NCBI GenBank assembly: GCA_017470605.1
Contig: JAFUYH010000026.1
Location: 61,333 to 125,332, forward strand
Direction of reading: 5' to 3'
Source: Treponema sp.
Lineage (GTDB): Bacteria > Spirochaetota > Spirochaetia > Treponematales > Treponemataceae
Length of the DNA stretch: 64,000 nt
Made by a program: the position numbers and the translations under genes. Positions 24,621 to 33,150 of the stretch are shown one piece after another. The notes beneath the pieces were generated by a model that searched no databases, had not been told where the DNA came from, and was given only the letters and a program-made list of their open reading frames with translations. Position 1 is the stretch's first letter. Each line of letters starts with the position of its first letter.

Positions 24621-25390
24621 TTCCAGTCATCCGGATTTTTATACGACGGAACAAAGCATGGCAAATTTAACAGACGGCGCTTCCAAGCCATAGAATCAAT
24701 TTTCTTATTTATTACTGCGGCTTTTCCGGCATCAACCTGTTTTTCTTTTCCTGTTGCTACAAGCTGAAGTTCTTTATAAGTAAAGCCAAGTTTTTCTTCA
24801 TCCGTCATGCCACACATACCGTCACTTGGAGCCTTTCTTACCATATCTTCCGGCAAGCCAAGTTCAAGTCCCAGCTGAATTACTTCTTCTACAAAAAGGT
24901 AGGCTAATGGAGCAAAATCTCCAGCACCATCTCCCCAGAGGGTAAAAAAACCGGCCAGACGTTCACTAAGGTTGCCATTGCAGGAAATTCTAACATCCCC
25001 CAGCATTGCCGCAAGTCCGTATAGAGTTACCATGCGAAGCCTTGCAGGAACATTTGTATTAAACTGAGCAGGAGTTTCTTCCTGTTCAGGATGTTCCATA
25101 GCAGAGCAGATAGAACTGCGCATCCCCTTATAGGCATCCTGAATATTTACAGTGTAATTTTTTATGCCCAGAAGGCTGCACACCCTTTTTGAGTCTTCTA
25201 TGTCTTTCTGACTGCCATTTGGCATCATTACGCCAACTACACGCTCTTTTCCAAGAGCCGCACAACACAAGGCTGCTACAACAGCAGAGTCTTTTCCTCC
25301 TGAAATGCCTATAAGGGCTTTAGTTTCAGGGCTTCCGTTTTTTTCAAAATAATTCTTTACAAAAGCGATTGCTTCGTCTTTTAAACTCAT
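24617..25390 (-). CDS. nadE: NAD synthetase, ammonia-dependent
   Basis: Amidates deamido-NAD to NAD using ATP. The 257-residue protein has PP-loop GISGGKDSAVVAAL and the conserved region GNLSERLAGFFTLWGDGAGD followed by FAPLA. There is no N-terminal glutaminase domain, so ammonia is the nitrogen donor. It overlaps pncB and nadD by 4 nt each, giving a tightly coupled three-gene NAD salvage operon. Confidence 0.92.
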   Translation of the reverse strand: MSLKDEAIAFVKNYFEKNGSPETKALIGISGGKDSAVVAALCCAALGKERVVGVMMPNGSQKDIEDSKRVCSLLGIKNYTVNIQDAYKGMRSSICSAMEHPEQEETPAQFNTNVPARLRMVTLYGLAAMLGDVRISCNGNLSERLAGFFTLWGDGAGDFAPLAYLFVEEVIQLGLELGLPEDMVRKAPSDGMCGMTDEEKLGFTYKELQLVATGKEKQVDAGKAAVINKKIDSMAWKRRLLNLPCFVPSYKNPDDWK

Positions 25391-26619
25391 TTGTGTGCAA
25401 GCCTCCAGTCTATAGTCTTTTTTAGATATTCAATATAGTCATCATCTTTACACATGGTCTTTCCGTCTGAATTAGAAAGTTTTGCAACAGGACGGTCGTT
25501 ACATTCGCTTACCTTCATTACAATGTTCAGGGCCGGAACATCAGTATCATTTGCTATATATGTCCCGATTCCAAAGGCAACTTTAATCCGGCTCTTAAAA
25601 TGTGCATAAAGTTTTGAAGCACGTTCAAAATCAAGGCTGTCACTAAAAAGCAGGGTTTTATTTTTTGGATTTACACGCTCATCATGATATTTGTTATAAT
25701 AGTTTTCAAAATGCTTTATCCAGGCTTCTCCCCATTCATAAGGATCCCCAGAATCATGACGAACACCGGCAAAACTTACACTGTAAGTGTATTCCATATC
25801 CAGATGGGCAGTTTCATCTCCTATGGTGTCTGTAAGGTAAGTTCCGTTCAAAACGCCGTATTCCTTTGTCCAGGAATCCATTGCCAGTTTGTTTGAAAAG
25901 GCCGGATTATACATTGGATTTCCCTGCCCTACACACATCACGAATTCATGAGCCATTGTGCCCACAGGAACCACGTTGAACTTTTTGGCAAGGTATACGT
26001 TGGAAGTTCCTATACACTTAGATTCCTTATAGTCCGGATTTGTCCTGCAGAGTGTTTCTACGGCAAGTTCCTGGGCTTCTGCAGACAAACGCCTGCGCAG
26101 ACCGAATTCAGAAAACAAGCCCAGATTATAAGTGCCGTCTTTAAGCCATTGTGTTTTTTCAGCAAGTTTCCTCTTATACTGTGCAAACAAATCATCGTAA
26201 TTATAGGTCATGCGGTAGAAAACTTCATTTATGATGGCAAGGACAGGAATTTCATACATAGAAGTATTCAGCCAGGTTCCAATTGCCTCTAAAGAAAAAC
26301 CACATTCAGAATCTGTAGAAATGATGAAATCCTGATAGCGGGGCTTCCAGATACGGAGGTGGTCAATGTAATCTTCATGCAGCCATTCTATTTTAGAAAG
26401 ATAATCCAGTTCATCTTCTTTAAAACGCAAGTCACAATAAGCAGAAATCTGAGCTTTAATTTCTTCTACCATTGCAGGTGTAAATTTCACATCTGTATTT
26501 CTGCACTTAAAGGTCCAGCGTGTTTTGTAAGAAGGATACTGATGGTAAATGGCCTGCCCCATGGAAAACTTGTAGAGGTCTGTTTCCAGAAGACTTGTAA
26601 TAATCTGATGCAATTTCAT
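25387..26619 (-). CDS. pncB: Nicotinate phosphoribosyltransferase
   Basis: Makes nicotinate mononucleotide from nicotinate and PRPP, the entry step of NAD salvage. 410 residues. The N-terminal LETDLYKFSMGQAIYHQYP, then SEFGLRRR, GTSNVYLAKKF, PVGTMAHEF and the late FAGVRHDSGDP region fit the family. ATG 26619 is preceded by GGAGG with 6-nt spacing. The longer frame would run into the tRNA gene and is rejected. The ribosome site abuts the T-run of the tRNA-Cys terminator, so there is no room for a separate promoter between them. Confidence 0.93.
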   Translation of the reverse strand: MKLHQIITSLLETDLYKFSMGQAIYHQYPSYKTRWTFKCRNTDVKFTPAMVEEIKAQISAYCDLRFKEDELDYLSKIEWLHEDYIDHLRIWKPRYQDFIISTDSECGFSLEAIGTWLNTSMYEIPVLAIINEVFYRMTYNYDDLFAQYKRKLAEKTQWLKDGTYNLGLFSEFGLRRRLSAEAQELAVETLCRTNPDYKESKCIGTSNVYLAKKFNVVPVGTMAHEFVMCVGQGNPMYNPAFSNKLAMDSWTKEYGVLNGTYLTDTIGDETAHLDMEYTYSVSFAGVRHDSGDPYEWGEAWIKHFENYYNKYHDERVNPKNKTLLFSDSLDFERASKLYAHFKSRIKVAFGIGTYIANDTDVPALNIVMKVSECNDRPVAKLSNSDGKTMCKDDDYIEYLKKTIDWRLAHK

Positions 26620-26630
26620 ACATTGCCTCC

Positions 26631-26662
26631 AAAAAAAAAAGCTGATGCCCAGGCACCAGCTC
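26631..26662 (-). terminator. Terminator between tRNA-Cys and pncB
   Basis: On the minus strand agctggtgcc pairs with ggcatcagct (one G-T pair), followed by ten Ts. It ends only a few bases before the pncB ribosome site. Confidence 0.8.
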
Positions 26663-26665
26663 ATA

Positions 26666-26737
26666 AGGTGTGGATTGGAGTTGAACCAACCAATGACGGT
26701 TTTGCAGACCGATCCCTTACCGCTTGGGTACCACACC
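26666..26737 (-). tRNA. tRNA-Cys (GCA)
   Basis: The minus strand folds as a cloverleaf: acceptor GGTGTGG / CCACACC, D arm around CCCAAGCGGTAAGGG, anticodon loop CTGCAAA with anticodon GCA, and T arm GTTGG-TTCAACT-CCAAT. CCA is not encoded. Confidence 0.92.
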
Positions 26738-26748
26738 AGAATATGATT

Positions 26749-26777
26749 ACTATATCAAAAAGAGATGACTGTGTCAA
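26749..26777 (-). promoter_or_regulatory. Promoter of tRNA-Cys
   Basis: On the minus strand: TTGACA (26777-26772), a 17-bp spacer and TATAGT (26754-26749), 11 nt before the tRNA 5' end. It may also drive pncB-nadE-nadD by read-through. Confidence 0.75.
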
Positions 26778-26782
26778 TAGCG

Positions 26783-27064
26783 TTAGGAAGGCATCCACTG
26801 GCGATTTGCAATTTCTGTGGCGATTACGGCGCAGGCGTTTAAAACGGCATTTCCCATTAAGCCAAAATCTATAAAAAAACAGAAGAAAATTATTGCCGCC
26901 GAAGATACATAGATTAATATTTCCCTTACCAGAAAACCTTTTTCTGGAATAAGTGCTTTTTTGTTTTCATCAGCCTTATAGCGAATCATCCTGACTGCAA
27001 ACCAAATCATGTCAATTACAAGAAGGATTACAGCCAAGATGCTTATAATTCTATGCAATGTCAT
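26783..27064 (-). CDS. Small membrane protein of unknown function
   Basis: 93 residues with an N-terminal transmembrane helix (IISILAVILLVIDMIWFAV), a short charged loop, then one long or two short hydrophobic helices (ILIYVSSAAIIFFCFFIDF). Its start overlaps the NUDIX gene stop by one base (TAATG). It is the last gene of the long operon before the tRNA. No family recognised. Confidence 0.65.
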   Translation of the reverse strand: MTLHRIISILAVILLVIDMIWFAVRMIRYKADENKKALIPEKGFLVREILIYVSSAAIIFFCFFIDFGLMGNAVLNACAVIATEIANRQWMPS

Positions 27065-27633
27065 TAAATACCACCTGCCTTTATTCTTTCTACAAATGAA
27101 TTAAGAGTTGCCTGGGCACTTTCAAAAGCAAGGGGAAGTTTTTCTACATCCTCTTTTGTCTTTACAGAATAAGAAGCAAAGCCTGCAACTTCGCTTTCCT
27201 GTGCTTTTAGAGAAGCAATAAAATCTTTGATAGAAGAAAAGCCTGCAGGCAGATGCGCTGCAAAAAATATATCGCAGGTTTTGTATTCAATATTTTTGTA
27301 AGGATAAGTATTTGGATTTGTGCATAAAAACTTTACGTCCTGGGGAGAAATATTCACGCCTATCTCTTCCCTGCATTCACGAAGAACGGCATTTTCTGCA
27401 GACTCATCAAAATCTACAAAGCCGCCTGGCACTGCAATATATCCTTTTCTAGGGTCTTTAGCCCTTACTTCAAAAAGCACGTTATAATCATCATCATAAA
27501 TAATAATGCCTACTGCCGCTGCCACGTTGCAATACAGGTCAAAACCGCAATCAGGACAAAGCCATTTTCTGTTTCCATGGTTTTCTATTTTACGGCTTCC
27601 ACACATGGGACAAAGGTTAAAGTTATTTTTCAT
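27064..27633 (-). CDS. NUDIX hydrolase with N-terminal zinc ribbon
   Basis: 189 residues. Two CxxC pairs (CPMCGS, CPDCGF) form a zinc ribbon, followed by the Nudix domain with the box GGFVDFDESAENAVLRECRE and then EIGV. This architecture resembles NADH pyrophosphatase-like and related NUDIX proteins. The substrate, a nucleoside diphosphate derivative, is not determined. It overlaps the ECF gene by 4 nt and belongs to that operon. Confidence 0.88.
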   Translation of the reverse strand: MKNNFNLCPMCGSRKIENHGNRKWLCPDCGFDLYCNVAAAVGIIIYDDDYNVLFEVRAKDPRKGYIAVPGGFVDFDESAENAVLRECREEIGVNISPQDVKFLCTNPNTYPYKNIEYKTCDIFFAAHLPAGFSSIKDFIASLKAQESEVAGFASYSVKTKEDVEKLPLAFESAQATLNSFVERIKAGGI

Positions 27634-29777
27634 TTAAAATACCTCATTGTAATTGCATCTGCCAGAGATTCGGAGCGTTTAATTGTCTGTATTATAAGCG
27701 GGACTATAAGGGGAATTACGGCCCTTATACGCTGCAGACGGCCTTTTTTCTGACCAAGACCGCCGCGAATCAACTGAGTTTTTAATATGGAACCTGCTTC
27801 ATCCACCAGAAGAGGAATAAAGCGGAAAATTATTTCAACAATCAAAATAAAATAACGAACAGGAACCTTTATAAGTTCCAGAGGACGCAGGAGTTTTTTC
27901 AGACCATCTATAAGGTCATATTCCGGGGTAGAAACAAAAAAGGCAGAGATGCAGGAAAGAGCCCCTAAAGTCCTTAAAATTGACTCCAGACAGAACAGCA
28001 GTTTTGATGGCGTAATCATGAACCACTTCCACTTTGTAAAGCGGACTTCATCCGGCAGGGCGGGATGAAAAATCAGTTGAAAAATACTGAAAAAGAGCAG
28101 GAAGGGCATGATTTTTAATATTGCGGGAATAAGCCGCCTGAAAGAAAAACCTGAAATCTTGCAATAAACCAGAGAAAGGGCAAGTGCAATAGCAGTTATA
28201 TACCAGGGACGGGCTGCAAGTGAAAAAACAAAAAATAATGCAAAAACAATCATTCTGAAAGCGGGAGGCAATTTTTCTATAAGTGAAAGCTGGCTTTTTT
28301 TGTGTCCTGAAAGCCCTGCAGAAAGGCTTCTGAGCCCTTTAAGCATGAGTGCAGATGCATAGGGACTTACAGCAGAGGCTTCATTGCTGGAATCTGAAAG
28401 TTCCTTTAAATTATCATTTGCCTTGTAGGAATCTGAAATAATCTTTCCGTTTTCAATTTTAATTTCACGGTCTGCAAATTCAGCTTCATCAGGATGATGA
28501 GTGCTGAACAGTATTGTCTTTCCTTGAGCGGCAAGATTACGCATCATCATAAGCACTTCATAACGGCGTTTGCCGTCTATTCCCGCTGTAGGCTCGTCAA
28601 ATAAAATTACATCTGTTCCAAGGGCTAAAATTCCAGCTATAGAAAGCCGTCTCTGTTCTCCTCCAGAAAGTGCAAAGGTTCTGCGCTCTCCAAATTCATC
28701 AAAAGGAAGGGCTGCCATATCCATAGAATTGCGAACCCGCTCAACAAGGTCTTTTCCTGTAAGCCCTAAATTTTCTGGCCCAAAGGCAACGTCATCAGCT
28801 GCGAAATTTTCAAAAAGAGCCGCTTTTGCATTCTGCTGTGCGTAGGCGGGCCTGCCGCTGCAAGACTTAATTTCCCCCTCCCCTTCAAGCAAGCCTGAAC
28901 ACAGTTCCAGAATTGTAGATTTTCCGGCGCCAGAAGGCCCGGTCAGTGCTGTAATGCTCCCTTCATATAAATCAAAGGAAATATTCTCAACGCCTTTACT
29001 CTGAACATTTTTTTCATATTTAAAAGAAAGGTTCTTAAGGCTGAATGAAATCTTTTTACCAGAAAAATCAACTGTAGATTTATCTTTTTTTTCTAAGACA
29101 GGGCCTTGAATCCAGCTGACTAACTTTTCATCTGCCATAAAAGCAGAACGCGTACCGTAAAATGTAATCTTCCCCTTATCCATTCCAATCACGGTATCGG
29201 CTTCCTGTATAACATCTATATCATGAGTGATTTGAATTATTGTATTTCCGCATTTATGACGGTAACGGATAAAGTCAAGAATATCTTTCCTGGACTGAGG
29301 ATCAAGCATTGAAACTGCTTCATCCAGAATATAAATTTCAGGAGAAAGTGCTATAACTCCACTCAGGGCAATCTTCTGTGTCTGCCCTAAAGACAAAGCA
29401 GAAGTAGAAGAATCTGCCCTATCCAGCATATCAACTATATTCAGGGCTTCTATGGTTCTTAATTCAACTTCTGCGGGTGACAAAAGAAGATTTTGAGGGC
29501 CAAAGGCTGTATCTCTCTGTACAAGTCCGCTTACAAGCTGTTCTTTTGGTGACTGAAAAATTATTCCAATGCGGTTATTTGGCGCAATTTCTATAGAACC
29601 AGATTCAGGTTCATCAAGACCGCATAAGAGGCGGGCGAGCGAGCTTTTACCGCTGCCATTATAGCCGACTATCGCAATATACGCTCCTTTTTCTATCTCA
29701 AAAGAAACATCATTTACAGCATATACAGCGGACTGAGGATATCGGAATTTTACATTATGTACAGAAATCTGGTTCAC
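27630..29777 (-). CDS. Fused ECF transporter: two ATPase domains plus T component
   Basis: 715 residues. ATPase 1 (about 1-230) has Walker A GYNGSGKSSL, a variant signature LSLGQ and Walker B YILDEAVSMLD. ATPase 2 (about 245-460) has GPSGAGKSTI, LSGGEQRR and VILFDEPTAGID. The C-terminal third (about 495-715) has several membrane helices and the EcfT-like end SESLADAITMRYF. The two ATPases and EcfT normally are separate proteins. A substrate-binding S component is not in the window, so the vitamin or metal carried is unknown. The start overlaps the FecR-like gene by 4 nt. Confidence 0.88.
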   Translation of the reverse strand: MNQISVHNVKFRYPQSAVYAVNDVSFEIEKGAYIAIVGYNGSGKSSLARLLCGLDEPESGSIEIAPNNRIGIIFQSPKEQLVSGLVQRDTAFGPQNLLLSPAEVELRTIEALNIVDMLDRADSSTSALSLGQTQKIALSGVIALSPEIYILDEAVSMLDPQSRKDILDFIRYRHKCGNTIIQITHDIDVIQEADTVIGMDKGKITFYGTRSAFMADEKLVSWIQGPVLEKKDKSTVDFSGKKISFSLKNLSFKYEKNVQSKGVENISFDLYEGSITALTGPSGAGKSTILELCSGLLEGEGEIKSCSGRPAYAQQNAKAALFENFAADDVAFGPENLGLTGKDLVERVRNSMDMAALPFDEFGERRTFALSGGEQRRLSIAGILALGTDVILFDEPTAGIDGKRRYEVLMMMRNLAAQGKTILFSTHHPDEAEFADREIKIENGKIISDSYKANDNLKELSDSSNEASAVSPYASALMLKGLRSLSAGLSGHKKSQLSLIEKLPPAFRMIVFALFFVFSLAARPWYITAIALALSLVYCKISGFSFRRLIPAILKIMPFLLFFSIFQLIFHPALPDEVRFTKWKWFMITPSKLLFCLESILRTLGALSCISAFFVSTPEYDLIDGLKKLLRPLELIKVPVRYFILIVEIIFRFIPLLVDEAGSILKTQLIRGGLGQKKGRLQRIRAVIPLIVPLIIQTIKRSESLADAITMRYFK

Positions 29778-30628
29778 TCGGAAAGCTTCACTGTAATGTT
29801 AATTTCAGTATTCTGAATTACCGGAGGTATATCATTTATACTGGTCTTTGCCTGATTGGCAGAAGAAGTTCCAAAGGAAACAGTTTCTGCTGTAAGAGGT
29901 GCAGAAACGGAATTGATAATACTGGATTTCTTTCTATCCAGATTATCTGCAGGGTTATCAATCAGCCCATTCTTCATTACATTAACCTGCTGATTCACTG
30001 CAACTACAACAGCCCCGACTGGAGCATCTGCACTTATTTCTGATGCAGGAGTTGTGGCAGTGGCAGAATCATTAGAACCTGAAGGCAGGTCTTCTGCCTC
30101 TTCGGAATTTTCAGATTTAACAGGAGTGGAAGAATTAGAAGCCATCCTCCTTTTTTCTGTATTTGCATAGACAGCAACGGCACCTTCATTACAGCTTATA
30201 GCCCCTGCACTTGTTACAATAAAATCCGTTCCACGAACAGAAGCAACAGCAACAGGACTTTTTACGGTATAACTTACACGCTTACTTTCTGTATGAATTA
30301 CTTTTGAACGTACAGCGCCGGTACTTAAATATGCAGAAACAGTATCTTTATTTTCAGTTTCACTGAATTCATCAAGCGTTATGCGGGTAAGTGCCCCCAG
30401 AACCATAAGAGAATCGTTATATTTTATCTTTACCTCGGACTGAAAACCTGTACTGATAGTTTCAGAAGGATTAATTTTATCTCCAATTTTCAGCTGCAGC
30501 CATTTTTCACCGCGGCAAACTTCCACTTTGCCCCTTACATAAGATACAATTGCCGGGGCAGAAAAAGCATTGGAAGCAAAACACATAAGGACTATTAACA
30601 AAGCAAAAAAACGATTTCTGTTTTTCAT
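29774..30628 (-). CDS. FecR-domain periplasmic protein, second cassette copy
   Basis: 284 residues with signal peptide (ending NAFSAP). The FecR-like domain (about 25-150) shows VRGKVEVCRGEKWLQLKIGD, TGFQSEVKIKY, and VASVRGTDFIV. A low-complexity Ser/Thr/Ala linker and a short end (NTEINITVKLSE) follow. Unlike Gram-negative FecR it has no cytoplasmic sigma-regulating part and no membrane helix. It is therefore probably an exported structural or ligand-binding protein. It is paralogous to 32255-33136 and overlaps the ECF transporter gene by 4 nt. Confidence 0.8.
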   Translation of the reverse strand: MKNRNRFFALLIVLMCFASNAFSAPAIVSYVRGKVEVCRGEKWLQLKIGDKINPSETISTGFQSEVKIKYNDSLMVLGALTRITLDEFSETENKDTVSAYLSTGAVRSKVIHTESKRVSYTVKSPVAVASVRGTDFIVTSAGAISCNEGAVAVYANTEKRRMASNSSTPVKSENSEEAEDLPSGSNDSATATTPASEISADAPVGAVVVAVNQQVNVMKNGLIDNPADNLDRKKSSIINSVSAPLTAETVSFGTSSANQAKTSINDIPPVIQNTEINITVKLSE

Positions 30629-30646
30629 AAAAACTCCTGATATTGC

Positions 30647-31768
30647 CTAAAATGCTAAAGCAGCACTTAATTCAAAGAAAATGCTGGTTTCATTTATTGA
30701 ATCATCATACAGGTCATAAAAACCTGCAACCTTAAAATTCAACTGTAAATCACTGTAAATATTGAAAATAATTTTTACAGATCCATCAACGCCTTTAAAT
30801 TCCGGCTTTACTTCCGGCATTGCAAAAACTGCAGCAAGGTCAAGCAAGGAACATAACTTTTTCTGTACATAAGAAAAAGACAGAGAAGGCATAAGAACTG
30901 CAGAAAGCTGAGGACTTAAAGAAGAATTATATGCTGTATAAGAAGTAAAGCCTACAAAAGGACTAAAGAAGAAAAGTTTTCCAGAAGCATAACTTGCTCC
31001 AAGAGACACCTGAATGTTCTGATTCGGAATGAAATAAAGATAAAAATCCGAAAGGTTCATAATATTTTTAAATCTTTCGGTTCCAAAGACTGTAGAAAAT
31101 GAATAACTTATTGGTCCTGCAAGAGGGCCTTTTAGCATTATTGTACCATAAGCACGTGTATATGCAGCAGAACTAGGGTCAATAAAAGCAAGGAGCTGCA
31201 TTCCTACCCTTTGATTAAATATGACTGAAGGAAAAAGTACAGAATAGCTGACAGGAATATAGGCTGGAGTTCCCTTTGCTTCCACTTCTGGATTTGAAAG
31301 CATTGAAACTTCCTTCGAATTTAATAAGCCTGTATAGCCAGCATAAAAGCCCATATTAACAACAGGCATTGCTAATTCCAAAGAAATACCATCGCAAGGC
31401 TGGGCAAAAATTTTTGTGGTATAATCTGAAAAAGCAAAACGCCCGAGAGCAAAAGAAGTTCCAACATTTCCAATTCGCCCTGAAGAAGCAAACTTAAACA
31501 AATCCAGATTGATGACAGGAAGAAATATATTTGAAGTTTTTGATATATCCCAATAATATTTTACAGAGCCCTGAGTAATAAGGTATGTAGAACCTTTTGG
31601 ACTAAGCGCAAAATTTGCCCACAAGGAAAGATTATTTGACTGATGAAATTCTATAGAGTGTAGATTAGACTGTATTTTTGTATCATCTGAAATAATGCCG
31701 CCCCATTCAAAAGAAAACATTGAGGATGCAATCATTAAAAATAATACAATAGAAAGAAACTTCTTCAT
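30647..31768 (-). CDS. Outer membrane beta-barrel protein, second cassette copy
   Basis: 373 residues with signal peptide (ASSMFSFEWGGIISDDTK start of mature part) and a final aromatic strand (FFELSAALAF). Strand-rich throughout. It is paralogous to 33151-34275, sharing FEWGG/FDWGG, the FAFSD/FSFSD strand and AYAGYTG/FYAGYTG. A transport or envelope role in partnership with the FecR and helical proteins of the cassette is inferred from the duplication of all three together. Confidence 0.7.
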   Translation of the reverse strand: MKKFLSIVLFLMIASSMFSFEWGGIISDDTKIQSNLHSIEFHQSNNLSLWANFALSPKGSTYLITQGSVKYYWDISKTSNIFLPVINLDLFKFASSGRIGNVGTSFALGRFAFSDYTTKIFAQPCDGISLELAMPVVNMGFYAGYTGLLNSKEVSMLSNPEVEAKGTPAYIPVSYSVLFPSVIFNQRVGMQLLAFIDPSSAAYTRAYGTIMLKGPLAGPISYSFSTVFGTERFKNIMNLSDFYLYFIPNQNIQVSLGASYASGKLFFFSPFVGFTSYTAYNSSLSPQLSAVLMPSLSFSYVQKKLCSLLDLAAVFAMPEVKPEFKGVDGSVKIIFNIYSDLQLNFKVAGFYDLYDDSINETSIFFELSAALAF

Positions 31769-31779
31769 ACTTTTTTCCG

Positions 31780-32250
31780 TTATTCCGTAGTTAGCTGAAA
31801 ATCAGTGTATTCAATCATACAGGATGTATAAATATCCAGTGCTTCCTGCCCAGAAACAAGTTTTTCCGGAAAAGCAGTTACAGGCAGAACCCCATCATAC
31901 TTAAACTGCTTATAAGCATAGCGGGGTGCTCCATGAAATAACTTGAATAGTACACCGCCTTTTACGTCAAAAATCTGGGAATACAGGTAGGCAAGATTTA
32001 CCATAGGAACAGGGGTATCTTCATAAACTAAAGAAGGAATCATGTTTCTTTTATAAAGGGCTTCAATTGCTTCTTCATAAGAAGAAGATTCCTTTATGAA
32101 ACCTTTTTCTACTGCAACAAGATAACAAACCTGTCCAAAAGAAACCTTGTCTGCATTAAGGATATCTGTGATAACCTCTGCAGACTGGGCATGAATGCTT
32201 GAAATAGAGAATATAAAAATCAGGCCTAATAATACCCTTTTTATCTTCAT
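31780..32250 (-). CDS. Small exported helical protein, second cassette copy
   Basis: 156 residues with a signal peptide ending SIHAQ. The mature protein (SAEVITDILNADKVSFGQVC, EEAIEALYKRNMI, then GGVLFKLFHGAPRYAYKQF) is helical and paralogous to 34277-34756. The pattern of helix plus short 'ALxxxGxI' motifs faintly recalls S-layer-homology modules, but I cannot assign a family. It lies 11 nt upstream of the barrel gene. Confidence 0.65.
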   Translation of the reverse strand: MKIKRVLLGLIFIFSISSIHAQSAEVITDILNADKVSFGQVCYLVAVEKGFIKESSSYEEAIEALYKRNMIPSLVYEDTPVPMVNLAYLYSQIFDVKGGVLFKLFHGAPRYAYKQFKYDGVLPVTAFPEKLVSGQEALDIYTSCMIEYTDFQLTTE

Positions 32251-32254
32251 AGTA

Positions 32255-33136
32255 TTATTCCACAGTTATTTCTACAGTAACAGAACCTGTTCCTGAAGTA
32301 GGCTGTGGTGGTTCTGGAACAGGCTCAGGGCCAGGCACAGGCTCAGGGCCAGGTACAGGCAAATCTGAAATGACAGGCTGAGGAGAATCTGCATTTGCCA
32401 CAGGAACAGTTCCTGCTGATGCATTTGAAGAAACCGCTTCTTTTGAAGAAGCAGTTGAAACAGCAGATATTACAGCAGAAGCAGTTTTTGAAGACTGAGT
32501 AAGAGGTGTAGCAACCGGAGAATTTTCTGAAATTACAACAGACTTATTTGCACTGACAAGAATACCGCCTGTTGGAAGTTCTGGAGAATCTTCAAAAGAA
32601 TCACTTTCTGACTCTAAATCAGAATCTTCAGAACTTTCTGAAAGTGAGGCATTAGAAGAAGGCAGTGCAGAGATTAAGGAAACGGCAACACCTCCTTCAT
32701 AACAATTTATATTTCCGGCAGAATCAAAAGTCCAGTCTGTACCGCGTACAGAAGCAACTGCAACTGCAGAACGGACTGTATAATTTACACGTTTTGCATC
32801 TGTATGTTCAACCTTGGAACGTGTTGTTCCTGTTGCAAGATAAAGATTAACCTTATCTGTTGAATCGCTTGATTTTAATGATTCAACTTTTACACGTGTA
32901 ACTGGGCCAAGATAAAGGATAGAATCAAGAAGTTTTATTTTTGCTTCTGACTGAAATCCTGTATTTACCATTTCAGACTGTGCGATTTTATCACCAATAT
33001 TCAACTGAACCCATTCAGAATTTCGCTGAACTTCAACTTTTCCTTTAACGTATGTAACAATACCTTCTGCTGCAAAAACAGAACTTGAAGAAAGGGCTAA
33101 AACAGCAGCCAGAAAAATGCTTTTTACTCTATTCAT
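32255..33136 (-). CDS. FecR-domain periplasmic protein, first cassette copy
   Basis: 293 residues with signal peptide (SSSSVFAAEG). The domain (VKGKVEVQRNSEWVQLNIGD, GFQSEAKIKL, VASVRGTDWTF) matches the copy at 29774-30628. The C-terminus is Ser/Asp/Glu-rich, then a proline-rich repeat (PVPGPEP units), then VTVEITVE. The proline repeat may span the peptidoglycan. It is followed after 4 nt by the second helical gene. Confidence 0.8.
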   Translation of the reverse strand: MNRVKSIFLAAVLALSSSSVFAAEGIVTYVKGKVEVQRNSEWVQLNIGDKIAQSEMVNTGFQSEAKIKLLDSILYLGPVTRVKVESLKSSDSTDKVNLYLATGTTRSKVEHTDAKRVNYTVRSAVAVASVRGTDWTFDSAGNINCYEGGVAVSLISALPSSNASLSESSEDSDLESESDSFEDSPELPTGGILVSANKSVVISENSPVATPLTQSSKTASAVISAVSTASSKEAVSSNASAGTVPVANADSPQPVISDLPVPGPEPVPGPEPVPEPPQPTSGTGSVTVEITVE

Positions 33137-33150
33137 TGAAACCTCCGATT

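Noticed and set aside
26620..26736. N-terminal extension of pncB beginning in the tRNA gene
   Set aside because: It would translate the tRNA and its terminator. ATG 26619 has a GGAGG site and matches the family start.
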